56,759 bases of DNA, from IMG/VR virus record IMGVR_UViG_3300032235_001027, positions 1 through 56,759 of that record; one strand, given 5' to 3'. Both the position numbers and the translations under genes were made by a program. Numbering within the stretch: position 1 is the stretch's first letter; every line of letters starts with the position of its first letter. The stretch is from a virus. Shown in pieces: positions 7,981 through 18,252 of the stretch. A model generated the notes under the pieces. It was not told where the DNA came from. It made no database searches and saw only the letters and a list, made by a program, of their open reading frames with translations.

Positions 7981-10900
7981 ATGGCAGAAGATATTCGTTT
8001 ATCAGTAGGAGCGGACACAACGCAAATGGAATCGCAGATAGCTAATGCTGCGAAAAAGGCTGCTGTCGTTATTCGTCCAACTATTGATTCTAAAGGTCTT
8101 GAAAAGATCAGCGCACCTCTTGGTAGAATTACTGGTCAAGCTGATGAATTTTCGAAATCCATGGAAGCTGCAAACGCTCGCGTACTCGCGTTCGGAGCAT
8201 CTGTTGGAGTATTAAATGCCGTAGCAAAAAGCTTTCAAAATATAGTCACTGCTAGTACTCAAGTTGAAGCTTCTCTTAAGGAAATTCAAGTCGCTACTGG
8301 AGAAACAAGTGGTAATTTAGAAAGATTAGGAAAAGGAATATTTGAAGTCGCTAGATCTACTGGACTATCTTTCAAACAAGCATCTGAGGCTACGTTAGAA
8401 TTTGCTCGTCAAGGTGGAACTCTTGAAGATTCCCTGATGAAAGCAAAAGCAGCACTGGTGTTGACAAGAACTACTGGTTTGGATGCAGCGGAGGCGGTAA
8501 AGGGTCTTACGGCTGCTGTTTTATCATTTAATCAAGTTGGATTAGATTACGAAACCGTGGTAAATAAATTGGCTGCAGTCGATACTAAGTTCGCTGTTAG
8601 TTCTAGAGATTTGATTGAAGGTATTTCTCGTTCTGCTTCGGTTGCACAGGAAGCTGGAGTTTCTTTTGACGAATTAACAGCATTAATTACAACGCTCCAA
8701 GAAAAAACTGCGCGTGGTGGAGCTGTAATTGGTAACGCTTTAAAAACAATTTTCCAAAGAGTTCAGACGACTGAAAATCTTGACTATATCAGAAATTTAG
8801 GAATTGCAGTAAATGATGTTAGCGGCGACATTCTTCCCGCTACAACTATTATTAAGAAACTTGCGGATGAATTTCAAAATCTAGATTCTGCAACTAGAAA
8901 AGGTCTTTTAATTAAGATTGGTGGTGGTTTTCAGATTGATAAATTAGCAGCATTGCTTAATGATATATCAAATGCAAACGGCACATTTAATAGAAGCTTA
9001 GAACAGTCTACAAATGCTGGCAATGAAGGTTTTAAAAAACTAGATGAATTAAATAAAACAGTTCAAGCTTCATTTGATAGATTGACGACTTCTGGAACTC
9101 AATTTGCAGCAACTATTGGTAAGGTTGCTTTTTCTGATGATTTTAGATCTATTTTAAATAAAACATCTTCATTTCTTGAATCTTTAAATGAAAGTATTTC
9201 TGGCGGAGAGGAAGGTGGAGCTACTATAGGAAAGGCTATTGTTAAAGGAATTGGTTCTGTTATTACAGGTCCAGGTGCTCTTTTGATTGCTGGTCTTGGC
9301 ATTAAACTTTTTGGCGATCTTGCAAAATTTGGTGTTGATAGTTTAAAGAATCAGCTTGGTGTAACGAATGTCAAAAAAGAACAGCAAGATATAGAAAAAT
9401 CTATACTTGGATTATTGCTTCAAAACACTGCCGTTCAAACAAAAATTGTTTCATTAGAAGGAAATAAAACTGCTCAAGCAGAATATCTTTTGGGGCTTTA
9501 TTCTAAACAAGCTGCGACATTGGAAAAGATGTCAAAACTTAGCAAAGAAGTCGGACCTTCGGTTTATGAAGGAGGAATTAGATTAACTACTGAAGGTACA
9601 AAAAATGTTAAAGCAAAAACTGCTGCTGGTGGATACATGTCCAAAGAAGTTGCTAAAAAAATGGAAATGCAAGAAGCTCCTGCTGGCGCTTCAATAAAAG
9701 AAATTTCTAATTTTAATTTTGGTCCAACAGAGGGCAGGGGAACAATGATTGTTAATTCTATGGAGTCTGTTTATAAGACTCCAATGGGAGATTTTGTGGT
9801 TCCATCTTACTCAAAAACTAGAACTGGAAAACCAACTTTATTTTCAGCTTCTGGATATGTTCCAAATTTTGCAGACGTACAAAAAAGTTTAGATATTGAT
9901 GCAAATGCTTATTCCTTTGCGGGTTTAACAATAGGAGGAACTGGCTTAAAGACAGTAAGAGGTAAGCAATTAAGCCCACAATTACTTAGCGAAGTAAAAG
10001 ATCCAGCTTTAATTGAAGCTTTATCAAAATATTCTAAACTTAATTTTAAAAATGTAAGCGTCGGAAATATCTATAGAAGGCGCGATCAAAATTTAGATTC
10101 ACTTGAAGCAAGCGAGGAAGATATAAAAAATCATTTCCTTAAAAAGGCAAACGAAGCTTTAAGTCCTCAAATAGGAACTTTCATAAAAGACGAACTAAGT
10201 TCATTGGGCATAAAGCCAACTGCAACAATGCAGTTGATGATGAACAGGGGCAAAAAGTTTGATTTCGTCAATGATAGTATGGCTGGTACATTTTTTGAGA
10301 CAATGCTTAAGATGGCCAACATGTCTGCTGAAGATGAAAATTTTGGTCAGTTTTTCAACGACTCAAATAGTAGATTCGATATTTATGGATTGAAGCCAGA
10401 CATTGCAGAACAATATGGATTGCCTAAAAAGTTTTGGGAATATGTTGAAATTAAATCTTCCGAAAAAGCTTTAAATGACGAATTAGGTACAAAATTTATA
10501 CAACAACTTTCTCAGCCAGGTGGTGAAGCTTTAAAAGCTAAACTGTTAAATCAGTCAGCATCTATTCCAAAACAAAATGCAAAAACTGCTTCTAAGGGAT
10601 ATATACCGAATTTTTCAGAAGGTGGATTTGCTTACGAAAAAACAGCAAAGGCTTTAAGATTAAAGGATAAAGAAGATAAGGTTGATTCTAACAAAAAAGC
10701 CGTTGACATTTTCAAGGGAGAAATAAAACCAATACGCCAAAATAAAACAATCAAAGAATACACCAAACAAGCTCAAGAGACAGTATCGAGCATAGTCAAA
10801 AAACTTGGCAAAACAACTGGAAAAGAAATTGACGACACAAAATTAAATACTACTTTAAAAGAATTTGAGAAAAAAGGAATTGATCCCGTAAAAATTAAAA

Positions 10901-13900
10901 GCGTAAGAACGGCTGTAGAAAACTTAAATCCAACTGATCGTAGAAAAAATGGCGGCTATCTTGCTTTAATAAATCAAGTAAAAGGCATCCTTGGGGAAAT
11001 TGACGCTTCTAAAAAATCTGAAACACCCTTGACTAAAGGAAATGCTTTTCTTGATTTAATAAGTGGGGATGAAGTAAAAACTACTAAATCTCAAAAAGGT
11101 TCAGAAATTTTCTTAAAAGCAGTTAAGGATCATTTAACTAAAATGCCAGAAACTTTGTATAATGGATCTGAGGATATTGTTCCACTTGGAACTAGAAACG
11201 TTTACCTTCCAAAAGATACTCCGTTTACTGCTGCTCAAGGTTATATCCCCAATTTTGCGATAAAAGAATTGAAAAATGCACCAGTAATGACTATTGGTGA
11301 TCGAGTAAAAGGCGCAACAATAGAGCAGTTAAAAAACAGACTTGGTGGCAATGAATCATATACCACAGATTTAGCTGGAACAAAAGTTAATGAGAATTTA
11401 GACATAAATAAAATTAAAAATGATATGGCGGCTTCTATTTTAGGGCCGAATTATCATTTGCTTGGAAATGATGGCAGTCTTGATAAAGCGTATTATGCAA
11501 AGCTCATATCCGCATTCACCACTTACAAAACTGGTAAAACTAACAAAACTGCTTTTGGCCAAATGCCAGAAATTAAATCTGATGAAAATAGAGCCGTAAC
11601 TGGAGAAGTTAGCGGTTTTGCAAGAGAATTAAAATACGAAAAACTTGGACAAATATTTGATATCATTGCAAAAAATAGAAACATGCAAGATGTCTGGACT
11701 CAAATCTTTCAAACAAAAGCTGGTGCTGGTGTTCGCTCGATCAATAGTCCAGATGAACAAAGTAAAATATCAAAATTAGTTACTCAATTCAGACCAGTAG
11801 TAATTGACGAACTAACAAAAAGATTAAAGACTAAAGTATCTGCAATCATGACCACGATAGGTCGAGATGATGCAGAATTTTTAGCTTTAGGAAAAAGCGT
11901 TAATATAGATGAATATGGAAATTTGCTTTTGCCAGATAAATTAAAAGTTGATAAGCTTCAACAAGAAAAAAGATTTGTAATGCCTTTGCAAACTCCAGAA
12001 AATTTAAAAAGAGTTGGTAAATCTAAATTAGATAGAATCATATTAAAAGATCCCAAAAAACAAACAAACGAAAACAAAAGTTTTGGCACTTTTAATTCAA
12101 CTAGTTTAAAGGCATCAAATTTTCTCGATATAATTTCGCAAAGTGAATATCCGTATGGTTCTTATCAAACAACGAAGGAAGATAAATATACAGGACGATC
12201 AATTGTAAGAAACGTTGCTGGATGGAAAGGTGAAAATGGAATTGAAGCTAAATTAAATAGCTTAAATCAGGAAAATCCATTCCTTGCAAAAAAAATAAAA
12301 TCTATTTTTGCATATGATAAAAATAAAAAGAAAATGGTTATTACTAATCAAGCTGAAGCTGAAAAGCTTAAAAACGTTTTGCAAATAGTGAAAGATTTTA
12401 ATATTTCTGATTGGGATAATATTGATTTTGAAAAATCACTTCAGACTTATGCGGTTGCAAAAACTGCATCGGAAGGTTATATTCCAAACTTTTCAAGAGA
12501 AGCCATTTTAGATGCCATAGGTCGCGAACAAAGCGAATCTGGTTTGCCATTATCTGCAATTAAGGTGGTTCAAGACGCTCGCGTGCGAGGACCTCAAAAT
12601 CCAGACGGATATGCAGTAATCAATAATCGTGATGAACCAGATGGTAAAGTTCCAAACTTTGCTGCTCCGTCTAGCGGATTAGATCCAGCTGTATTAAAAG
12701 CTATAGAAGAATCTCTAAATGGATTAAAAAATTTAAAAGATTCGTCTCTAAATCTTGATGATGCCTTCAAAAGAATTGCTGACAATCTTGGAGTAAGTGG
12801 AGAAGCCGTAGTTCAAGTTTTTGATAAAATGACTTCAAGCGGAAGTGATGTCACAAGCACTAATCAAACAGCCGCAGCAAATTCAGCTCAAAATACTAAA
12901 CAAGGAAATAAAGAAGCTCAAGACAGAAAAACTACAAACGAAAAACAAAATAAAACAGTACAAGATTCTTTATATACTTTAATTAAATGGCAAAGTGCAG
13001 TTTCTTTGGCGAGTGGAGTCATAAGTTCTTTTGGGGAAAATGGTAAAGTAGCTGCTGAAGTTTTAACTGAACTTTCTTCTATTGGTTTATTATTTACGCA
13101 AGGCAAAGAAGTATTAGAGGGGTTTACGAAAGATAGAAGTTCTGGAGCTGGAAAAGCTTTGAGGCTTGGTGGCGCTGGCAGGGAGGGAGCTGCTTCACTT
13201 TCATCTTCATTATCAATAGCTGGAAACTTTGGAAGAGTTGCTAATACTGCTGGTGTTGGTGTTGGTGGGGCAATTGGGGGTATTACAGCAGGTCTAGCTG
13301 GTCCAGCAGCTGCAATTTACGCAGCATATAAAGCTACCGATGTTTTAAATACTTTATATAAAAAATATGGAGAAACTGCGGATAGAACTGCCGATGCCCT
13401 TGGAAGATTAAATGATATACAAAAAACCTATACTTTAAATTTAACTGAAGAACAAAAAGCTAAATCTGAATCTTTTGTTAGAAAAGTCGGAACTTTTGAG
13501 GCCGCAACAGCTTTTGATAGGGCGTTTAATTTTCAAAATTTAAATCCTTTAGATAAAACCAAACAAACAAAAAATGCACTTCAGTCTTTGGGTTTAGAAG
13601 GATCTGTCAATACAGGTATTCTTTCGGGTTTAAGTCAAATGGTGCAACCGCAAGCCGAAGCCGAATTTGCAACTAGAAGAAAAAATGGTGAAAAAGTTAC
13701 AACAACTGAAATAGTAGATAGAATGGTTGCAGAAAAAATAAATGAAATTGCAAAAAATACAAGCTTTACAGATAAAGGAAGAACGGCTGCTGAAGCTAGA
13801 GAATTCGCAAATAAACAAGCGTTAGATTTACAGCAAAAAAAAGGAGGCTTAAGTTCGGATGCGTATACTAAAATGAATGAAAAAATTCAAAATGAATTTG

Positions 13901-16900
13901 CAGAAGAACTCGCTTCAATTAAAATAGATTTTGATAAATTTTTTGGAAATTTGCAAAAAAGTTTCCAAGAAAATGCTAAAAAAGTTGGAGTAGATAATTT
14001 AGTAAAAACTTTTATTGCTGAATCTTTTTTAATTCCAGCTGAAACTTTAAAAGCTCAAATAAATACGTTTGGTGAGCTTCAAAAAGTTATTCTATCATAT
14101 ACTTCTGCAGAAGAGGATAATCTAGCTCTTAAAAAAGAATTGATAACAATAAATGCCCAAGAAAAAGCAAATATTGAAACTCAATTAAGATTAAAGCAAG
14201 AAGAAAGACAAACAAATGAACAATTAGGAAATGCAGCTTTTGAATTTGTGAAAAACATGCAAAATACTGCAATAACTAAATTAGGAACTTCATTGCCAGA
14301 AGATTACGCCAGCCGAAGAGCTACCGCAATGGAAAGTTTTGCAAAAAATGTATATAATCCACAAACAACTGACGAGCAAAGGTTGAAATTTGCACAAGCC
14401 GAAGTTGAGGCGATAAAATCTACAGTTAAGAGTAAAGAGCAGTTAACTAATGAACAAAAAAAATATTTAAGTTATTTAGAACAAGAAGTTATACAGCTCG
14501 ATCTTTCACAAAAAATAACTCGAAGCCAACAAGCTGCCAGACAAGATACAATTTTAAAAGAAAATCAAAGATTGGCAATTGCAACAAAAAACAGTTTTAT
14601 AGAAACAACTATAAGAGAATCTTTAACCGCAAGATTAAGTATAAATCAAAAATTATTAGATCAAGATAGGCAAAGGTTGGATATAGTTAGAAAAATAAGC
14701 GACATTCAATACGAAACCAAAACCTTGGCGACGCCAAATCAAGATCCTTCTATAAAAGAAAGATTAGATCTAGAAAGATCATTGGCTACAAGTGGGCCAA
14801 GACAAATGGAAGATTATCAAATCCAAAGGCAGTCAGCATTATTGACTGATAGATTAAATGCTTTAAATATTGCCTTTCAAAGAGGAGCAAATGCAAGCGA
14901 CGTTCAAAAAATAACAGAAGCGCAAGACTATCAATCTCTAGAACAAGCTCTTCAAACAGTTCTTGATAAAGAGGCGCAAAGCATAAATGATAGAGTCATT
15001 AAAGCTGGAGACGCATTCTTTATCAAGGCTCAAGAAGCAGGAAAGGCAGTTGGAGAAGAAATATTTAAAATACTTAATCGGGTTTCAGAAGAAGACATAC
15101 AAGATCAAATAAATATTGCAAAAGGCTCTACCTCAAAAGAAGATTATTTTGGAAGACTTCCGATTGTTACACCAGCAGCGCAAGTTGCTGCAAGTAGACT
15201 CTTTGGAGAAAAATTACCTACTGATCCTAGAACTGAATCTGGACTTCCTGCTTCCCCTGCTACTGCACGAAATGTACTTCTTGGTGGAACTCCTGTTCAA
15301 AATCCTAAAGATTTAATTAATGCACAAACAGAACAAACAATTAAACAATTAATTTTTGCACAAGAAAAAAGAGCATTAGATATAAAGTTGCAACTAACAA
15401 CTGCTGAAATCGCAAACGCTCAGAAAGCAATTGATCTTAGAAAAGAAGAAAGAGATTGGCAGCAAAAATTAAGAGATTCTGCATTTGAATTTTATCAAAC
15501 ACAGTTGAGTCCATATCAATCTGAAAAAGCAGCCGCATATAGAAATATTGAAGAAGAAAGAACAAGAGGATTGCAGGAAAATACTGACAGAATGCAAGAA
15601 AGATCATTGCAGTCCAGACAAGCTGGAGTCAAAACTTTGCAGTCTAGAGGAGCATCTCTTTCAGAAATAAATAGCTTTTTAAAAGGAGAAAAGACAGCTC
15701 CAGAAATAATCAAATCAATTGAAGACAAAAACATAGACAAAATGTATGGACTGGAAAAAGATCCATTTGCAGAACAAGTGGTAGAGGCAGCTAAGGAATT
15801 TAAGCAAATTATATTGGGTGCTGGAGCATCTTTTGTTTCAGGAAAAAAAATAGCAAGTGGCAATATTGAAGCTGGAGGTTTTAATTCAAAGGATTATTTG
15901 GGCTTTAATCCAAAAGACGAAAGTCAACAAGCGTTTCCATCTCCAATTAATGGTGCAGTAAGCAACTTAAGAAATGAAGAATTAAAAGCTTCAGTAAATA
16001 AAGCTAAATTGCAAACTTTTCAGGAAAGGCTTTCTGAATTATCTCCAGAAATTGAAAGGATAAAAAATAAACCTGTACCATTAGATGCAGCTCCAACTCC
16101 AGAAGAACAAGCAACATTAGACTATGCAGAAAATTTACAAAAATCAATAGATGAACTTACTTCCGCTTTAAAAGAAAAAGCTCAACAAGAAAAAGATAAA
16201 TTTACTGAAAAAAACGCATCTTTGTTAGTTAATGCAGAACAACCACTTCCATTTATAGATAGAAGTGGTCAAGTAAATCAACTAGCTTCAAATAGAACGA
16301 GAACAGTTAATGAAAAATTTGCGCAAGAAGAACAATTCGGAAAAGGATTTCGCTCTGGATTAAGGGATATAGATGACGAAATTACTAAATTCCAAGGAAA
16401 ACTTGGAAAACAAATTCCAACAGATTTTAGAAATGGATTAGTTGACGCAATGAGAGTTTTGTCAGATCCAAGTTCTACTGCTTCTTTAGGCGAAAGATTA
16501 ATGGGTGTAGCAACTGCATTTGTTAATAAAATAAATGAAGCATTAATGACAAAAGCTGCAAATCAGTTTACTACGGGACTTTTTGGAAATGGACAACCTG
16601 GAACTGGTCTTGCTGGAGCACTTGGTTTTGCTTCTGGAGGCGAAATTGAAGGCGGTTCTGGAGTTAAAGATGATGTGCCAGCAATGCTAATGGGTGGTGA
16701 ATATGTTATTAGAAAAGATGTTGTAAATAAATATGGAAAAAGTTTTTTTGAAAAACTTAATTCTGGAAAATTAAAAGGCTTTGCAAGTGGTGGACCAGTT
16801 ATGCCATACGGAATGCAAGAGACTGATTTGAATGATTTAATCAGAAATCCAAACAAATATACTGCTTATGGCGAAAATAGAATGGCTGGTCTTTCATTTG

Positions 16901-18252
16901 ACCAAAGCGGAAAAGTAACTGGCATTGACAACTATCAAGGAAAGGAAGAAGATAAGCAGGATGCATTACTAAAAGCTCAAACAAATTTTTATAGTCAAAA
17001 CCAACAGACTGGACAAAATGGTTTCTTTGCACCTGGAAGCTATGGACAAGGAGCAATAATTGGACAGAAAAATTTACTTTCATTTGCGACACAAGAAACA
17101 GTAGGCACTCAATATGATAAAATGTCATCATCTGGTAGTTCAGCTTCAATTGATATTGCTGGAGGAAGTGGAAATCTTTCATTATTTGCTCTTCGTGATC
17201 AAGGCAACGTAAGAAATGCTCAGTATTTAGAATCCAAAAACAAAGCTTTAGATTTATATTTCCAAGACTATCAGACTTCTAAAGATAAAATAAGAATGGA
17301 TTTTGAAAATGAAAAAGAATACAAGAGGCAAATGGAAGAGTGGGAAAAGGCTAAAAAAGAAGCTAAAAAGCAAGCTCAAAAAGCATTGATTACACAATTA
17401 GCTACAACAGCTATAATGGCTGGCGTTAGTTACGCTGGAAGCGCGATGTCTAAGGGAGTGAGTGCGACTAAACAAGCGGCAGCTTTACAAGGAAAAACTG
17501 CAACATTTGGGGAAAAATTTAAAGGAGCATTTACTGGAGGATCTTTTGGTGGCGAAAGCAGAGGTGGATTGGCAAATATTTTTAACAGTTCTGCAACAAA
17601 AGACTTTTCAACAATTGGAGCTGGAGCTTTAGGAAAGCAAGGCGGTGGATTATATAGTTGGAACAATAAGACAAATTCATATTCAATGATGAATATGGAT
17701 ACTTATAATACCCAATTTCCATTAGGAGCATCTTATGATAAACTAGGAACTCCTACCGCATTAACTTCTGGAACTTATTTTGATTCATTTTACGGAAGAA
17801 ATAGGTCTGTATATAATGGTAAAACTGTACCAATGGCAATCCCAATGGCAATACCAGTAGCTAGAAGGGCTGCTGGTGGTTATGTAGCTGGTAACGGAAT
17901 GGGTGATAATGTGCCAGCAATGTTGAATGGTGGAGAGTTTGTAGTCTCTAAAGAAGCTGCACAGAAAACTGGATATGGAGCTTTGCAAAAATTAAATTCA
18001 ACTGGTGCAACTGGTGGAGATTCTGGTGAAATGACATCTAGAATAGAAGCTAAATTGGAAGAATTAGTTGAAAAAATAGCTGGCGTTGGAACAATTAATA
18101 TATCAGTAAATTCAGATGGAAAAGGTGGCGAAAAAGAAAGCCAAAGCGATTCTAAACAAGATCAACAAAATAAAGAATTAGCAAGAAGAATTAAAGAAGT
18201 TGTTTTATCAGTTCTAAGAGACGAGAAGAGATTGGGAGGCATGTTAAGATAA
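7981..18252 (+). CDS. tail tape measure protein with GYIPNF-bounded insert
   Basis: 3,423 residues; no cysteine was seen on reading. Residues ~1-400 form a TP901-type tape measure core (ASTQVEASLKEIQVATGET, FARQGGTLEDSL, GLTAAVLSFNQ). A hydrophobic stretch lies at about 420-446. From about 600 to 1565 an insert is punctuated by GYVPNFA (625), GYIPNFS (873), GYIPNFA (1087), GYIPNFS (1499) and GKVPNFA (1555). The first segment carries E773, D800 and E823-x-K825 in the arrangement of a PD-(D/E)XK nuclease. A second hydrophobic stretch is at about 1757-1783, followed by long coiled-coil helices, and two copies of DxVPAMLxGGE(Y/F)V near 2895 and 3310. AAAGGATTAAGGA before the ATG gives a good ribosome-binding site. 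The protein sets tail length and is injected or extruded at infection. Confidence 0.93.
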   Translation: MAEDIRLSVGADTTQMESQIANAAKKAAVVIRPTIDSKGLEKISAPLGRITGQADEFSKSMEAANARVLAFGASVGVLNAVAKSFQNIVTASTQVEASLKEIQVATGETSGNLERLGKGIFEVARSTGLSFKQASEATLEFARQGGTLEDSLMKAKAALVLTRTTGLDAAEAVKGLTAAVLSFNQVGLDYETVVNKLAAVDTKFAVSSRDLIEGISRSASVAQEAGVSFDELTALITTLQEKTARGGAVIGNALKTIFQRVQTTENLDYIRNLGIAVNDVSGDILPATTIIKKLADEFQNLDSATRKGLLIKIGGGFQIDKLAALLNDISNANGTFNRSLEQSTNAGNEGFKKLDELNKTVQASFDRLTTSGTQFAATIGKVAFSDDFRSILNKTSSFLESLNESISGGEEGGATIGKAIVKGIGSVITGPGALLIAGLGIKLFGDLAKFGVDSLKNQLGVTNVKKEQQDIEKSILGLLLQNTAVQTKIVSLEGNKTAQAEYLLGLYSKQAATLEKMSKLSKEVGPSVYEGGIRLTTEGTKNVKAKTAAGGYMSKEVAKKMEMQEAPAGASIKEISNFNFGPTEGRGTMIVNSMESVYKTPMGDFVVPSYSKTRTGKPTLFSASGYVPNFADVQKSLDIDANAYSFAGLTIGGTGLKTVRGKQLSPQLLSEVKDPALIEALSKYSKLNFKNVSVGNIYRRRDQNLDSLEASEEDIKNHFLKKANEALSPQIGTFIKDELSSLGIKPTATMQLMMNRGKKFDFVNDSMAGTFFETMLKMANMSAEDENFGQFFNDSNSRFDIYGLKPDIAEQYGLPKKFWEYVEIKSSEKALNDELGTKFIQQLSQPGGEALKAKLLNQSASIPKQNAKTASKGYIPNFSEGGFAYEKTAKALRLKDKEDKVDSNKKAVDIFKGEIKPIRQNKTIKEYTKQAQETVSSIVKKLGKTTGKEIDDTKLNTTLKEFEKKGIDPVKIKSVRTAVENLNPTDRRKNGGYLALINQVKGILGEIDASKKSETPLTKGNAFLDLISGDEVKTTKSQKGSEIFLKAVKDHLTKMPETLYNGSEDIVPLGTRNVYLPKDTPFTAAQGYIPNFAIKELKNAPVMTIGDRVKGATIEQLKNRLGGNESYTTDLAGTKVNENLDINKIKNDMAASILGPNYHLLGNDGSLDKAYYAKLISAFTTYKTGKTNKTAFGQMPEIKSDENRAVTGEVSGFARELKYEKLGQIFDIIAKNRNMQDVWTQIFQTKAGAGVRSINSPDEQSKISKLVTQFRPVVIDELTKRLKTKVSAIMTTIGRDDAEFLALGKSVNIDEYGNLLLPDKLKVDKLQQEKRFVMPLQTPENLKRVGKSKLDRIILKDPKKQTNENKSFGTFNSTSLKASNFLDIISQSEYPYGSYQTTKEDKYTGRSIVRNVAGWKGENGIEAKLNSLNQENPFLAKKIKSIFAYDKNKKKMVITNQAEAEKLKNVLQIVKDFNISDWDNIDFEKSLQTYAVAKTASEGYIPNFSREAILDAIGREQSESGLPLSAIKVVQDARVRGPQNPDGYAVINNRDEPDGKVPNFAAPSSGLDPAVLKAIEESLNGLKNLKDSSLNLDDAFKRIADNLGVSGEAVVQVFDKMTSSGSDVTSTNQTAAANSAQNTKQGNKEAQDRKTTNEKQNKTVQDSLYTLIKWQSAVSLASGVISSFGENGKVAAEVLTELSSIGLLFTQGKEVLEGFTKDRSSGAGKALRLGGAGREGAASLSSSLSIAGNFGRVANTAGVGVGGAIGGITAGLAGPAAAIYAAYKATDVLNTLYKKYGETADRTADALGRLNDIQKTYTLNLTEEQKAKSESFVRKVGTFEAATAFDRAFNFQNLNPLDKTKQTKNALQSLGLEGSVNTGILSGLSQMVQPQAEAEFATRRKNGEKVTTTEIVDRMVAEKINEIAKNTSFTDKGRTAAEAREFANKQALDLQQKKGGLSSDAYTKMNEKIQNEFAEELASIKIDFDKFFGNLQKSFQENAKKVGVDNLVKTFIAESFLIPAETLKAQINTFGELQKVILSYTSAEEDNLALKKELITINAQEKANIETQLRLKQEERQTNEQLGNAAFEFVKNMQNTAITKLGTSLPEDYASRRATAMESFAKNVYNPQTTDEQRLKFAQAEVEAIKSTVKSKEQLTNEQKKYLSYLEQEVIQLDLSQKITRSQQAARQDTILKENQRLAIATKNSFIETTIRESLTARLSINQKLLDQDRQRLDIVRKISDIQYETKTLATPNQDPSIKERLDLERSLATSGPRQMEDYQIQRQSALLTDRLNALNIAFQRGANASDVQKITEAQDYQSLEQALQTVLDKEAQSINDRVIKAGDAFFIKAQEAGKAVGEEIFKILNRVSEEDIQDQINIAKGSTSKEDYFGRLPIVTPAAQVAASRLFGEKLPTDPRTESGLPASPATARNVLLGGTPVQNPKDLINAQTEQTIKQLIFAQEKRALDIKLQLTTAEIANAQKAIDLRKEERDWQQKLRDSAFEFYQTQLSPYQSEKAAAYRNIEEERTRGLQENTDRMQERSLQSRQAGVKTLQSRGASLSEINSFLKGEKTAPEIIKSIEDKNIDKMYGLEKDPFAEQVVEAAKEFKQIILGAGASFVSGKKIASGNIEAGGFNSKDYLGFNPKDESQQAFPSPINGAVSNLRNEELKASVNKAKLQTFQERLSELSPEIERIKNKPVPLDAAPTPEEQATLDYAENLQKSIDELTSALKEKAQQEKDKFTEKNASLLVNAEQPLPFIDRSGQVNQLASNRTRTVNEKFAQEEQFGKGFRSGLRDIDDEITKFQGKLGKQIPTDFRNGLVDAMRVLSDPSSTASLGERLMGVATAFVNKINEALMTKAANQFTTGLFGNGQPGTGLAGALGFASGGEIEGGSGVKDDVPAMLMGGEYVIRKDVVNKYGKSFFEKLNSGKLKGFASGGPVMPYGMQETDLNDLIRNPNKYTAYGENRMAGLSFDQSGKVTGIDNYQGKEEDKQDALLKAQTNFYSQNQQTGQNGFFAPGSYGQGAIIGQKNLLSFATQETVGTQYDKMSSSGSSASIDIAGGSGNLSLFALRDQGNVRNAQYLESKNKALDLYFQDYQTSKDKIRMDFENEKEYKRQMEEWEKAKKEAKKQAQKALITQLATTAIMAGVSYAGSAMSKGVSATKQAAALQGKTATFGEKFKGAFTGGSFGGESRGGLANIFNSSATKDFSTIGAGALGKQGGGLYSWNNKTNSYSMMNMDTYNTQFPLGASYDKLGTPTALTSGTYFDSFYGRNRSVYNGKTVPMAIPMAIPVARRAAGGYVAGNGMGDNVPAMLNGGEFVVSKEAAQKTGYGALQKLNSTGATGGDSGEMTSRIEAKLEELVEKIAGVGTINISVNSDGKGGEKESQSDSKQDQQNKELARRIKEVVLSVLRDEKRLGGMLR

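Noticed and set aside
15516-15863. Minus-strand open frames inside the tape measure and other large genes
   Set aside because: They are shadows of AT-rich coding DNA on the other strand, have odd composition, no ribosome-binding sites and no recognisable domains.
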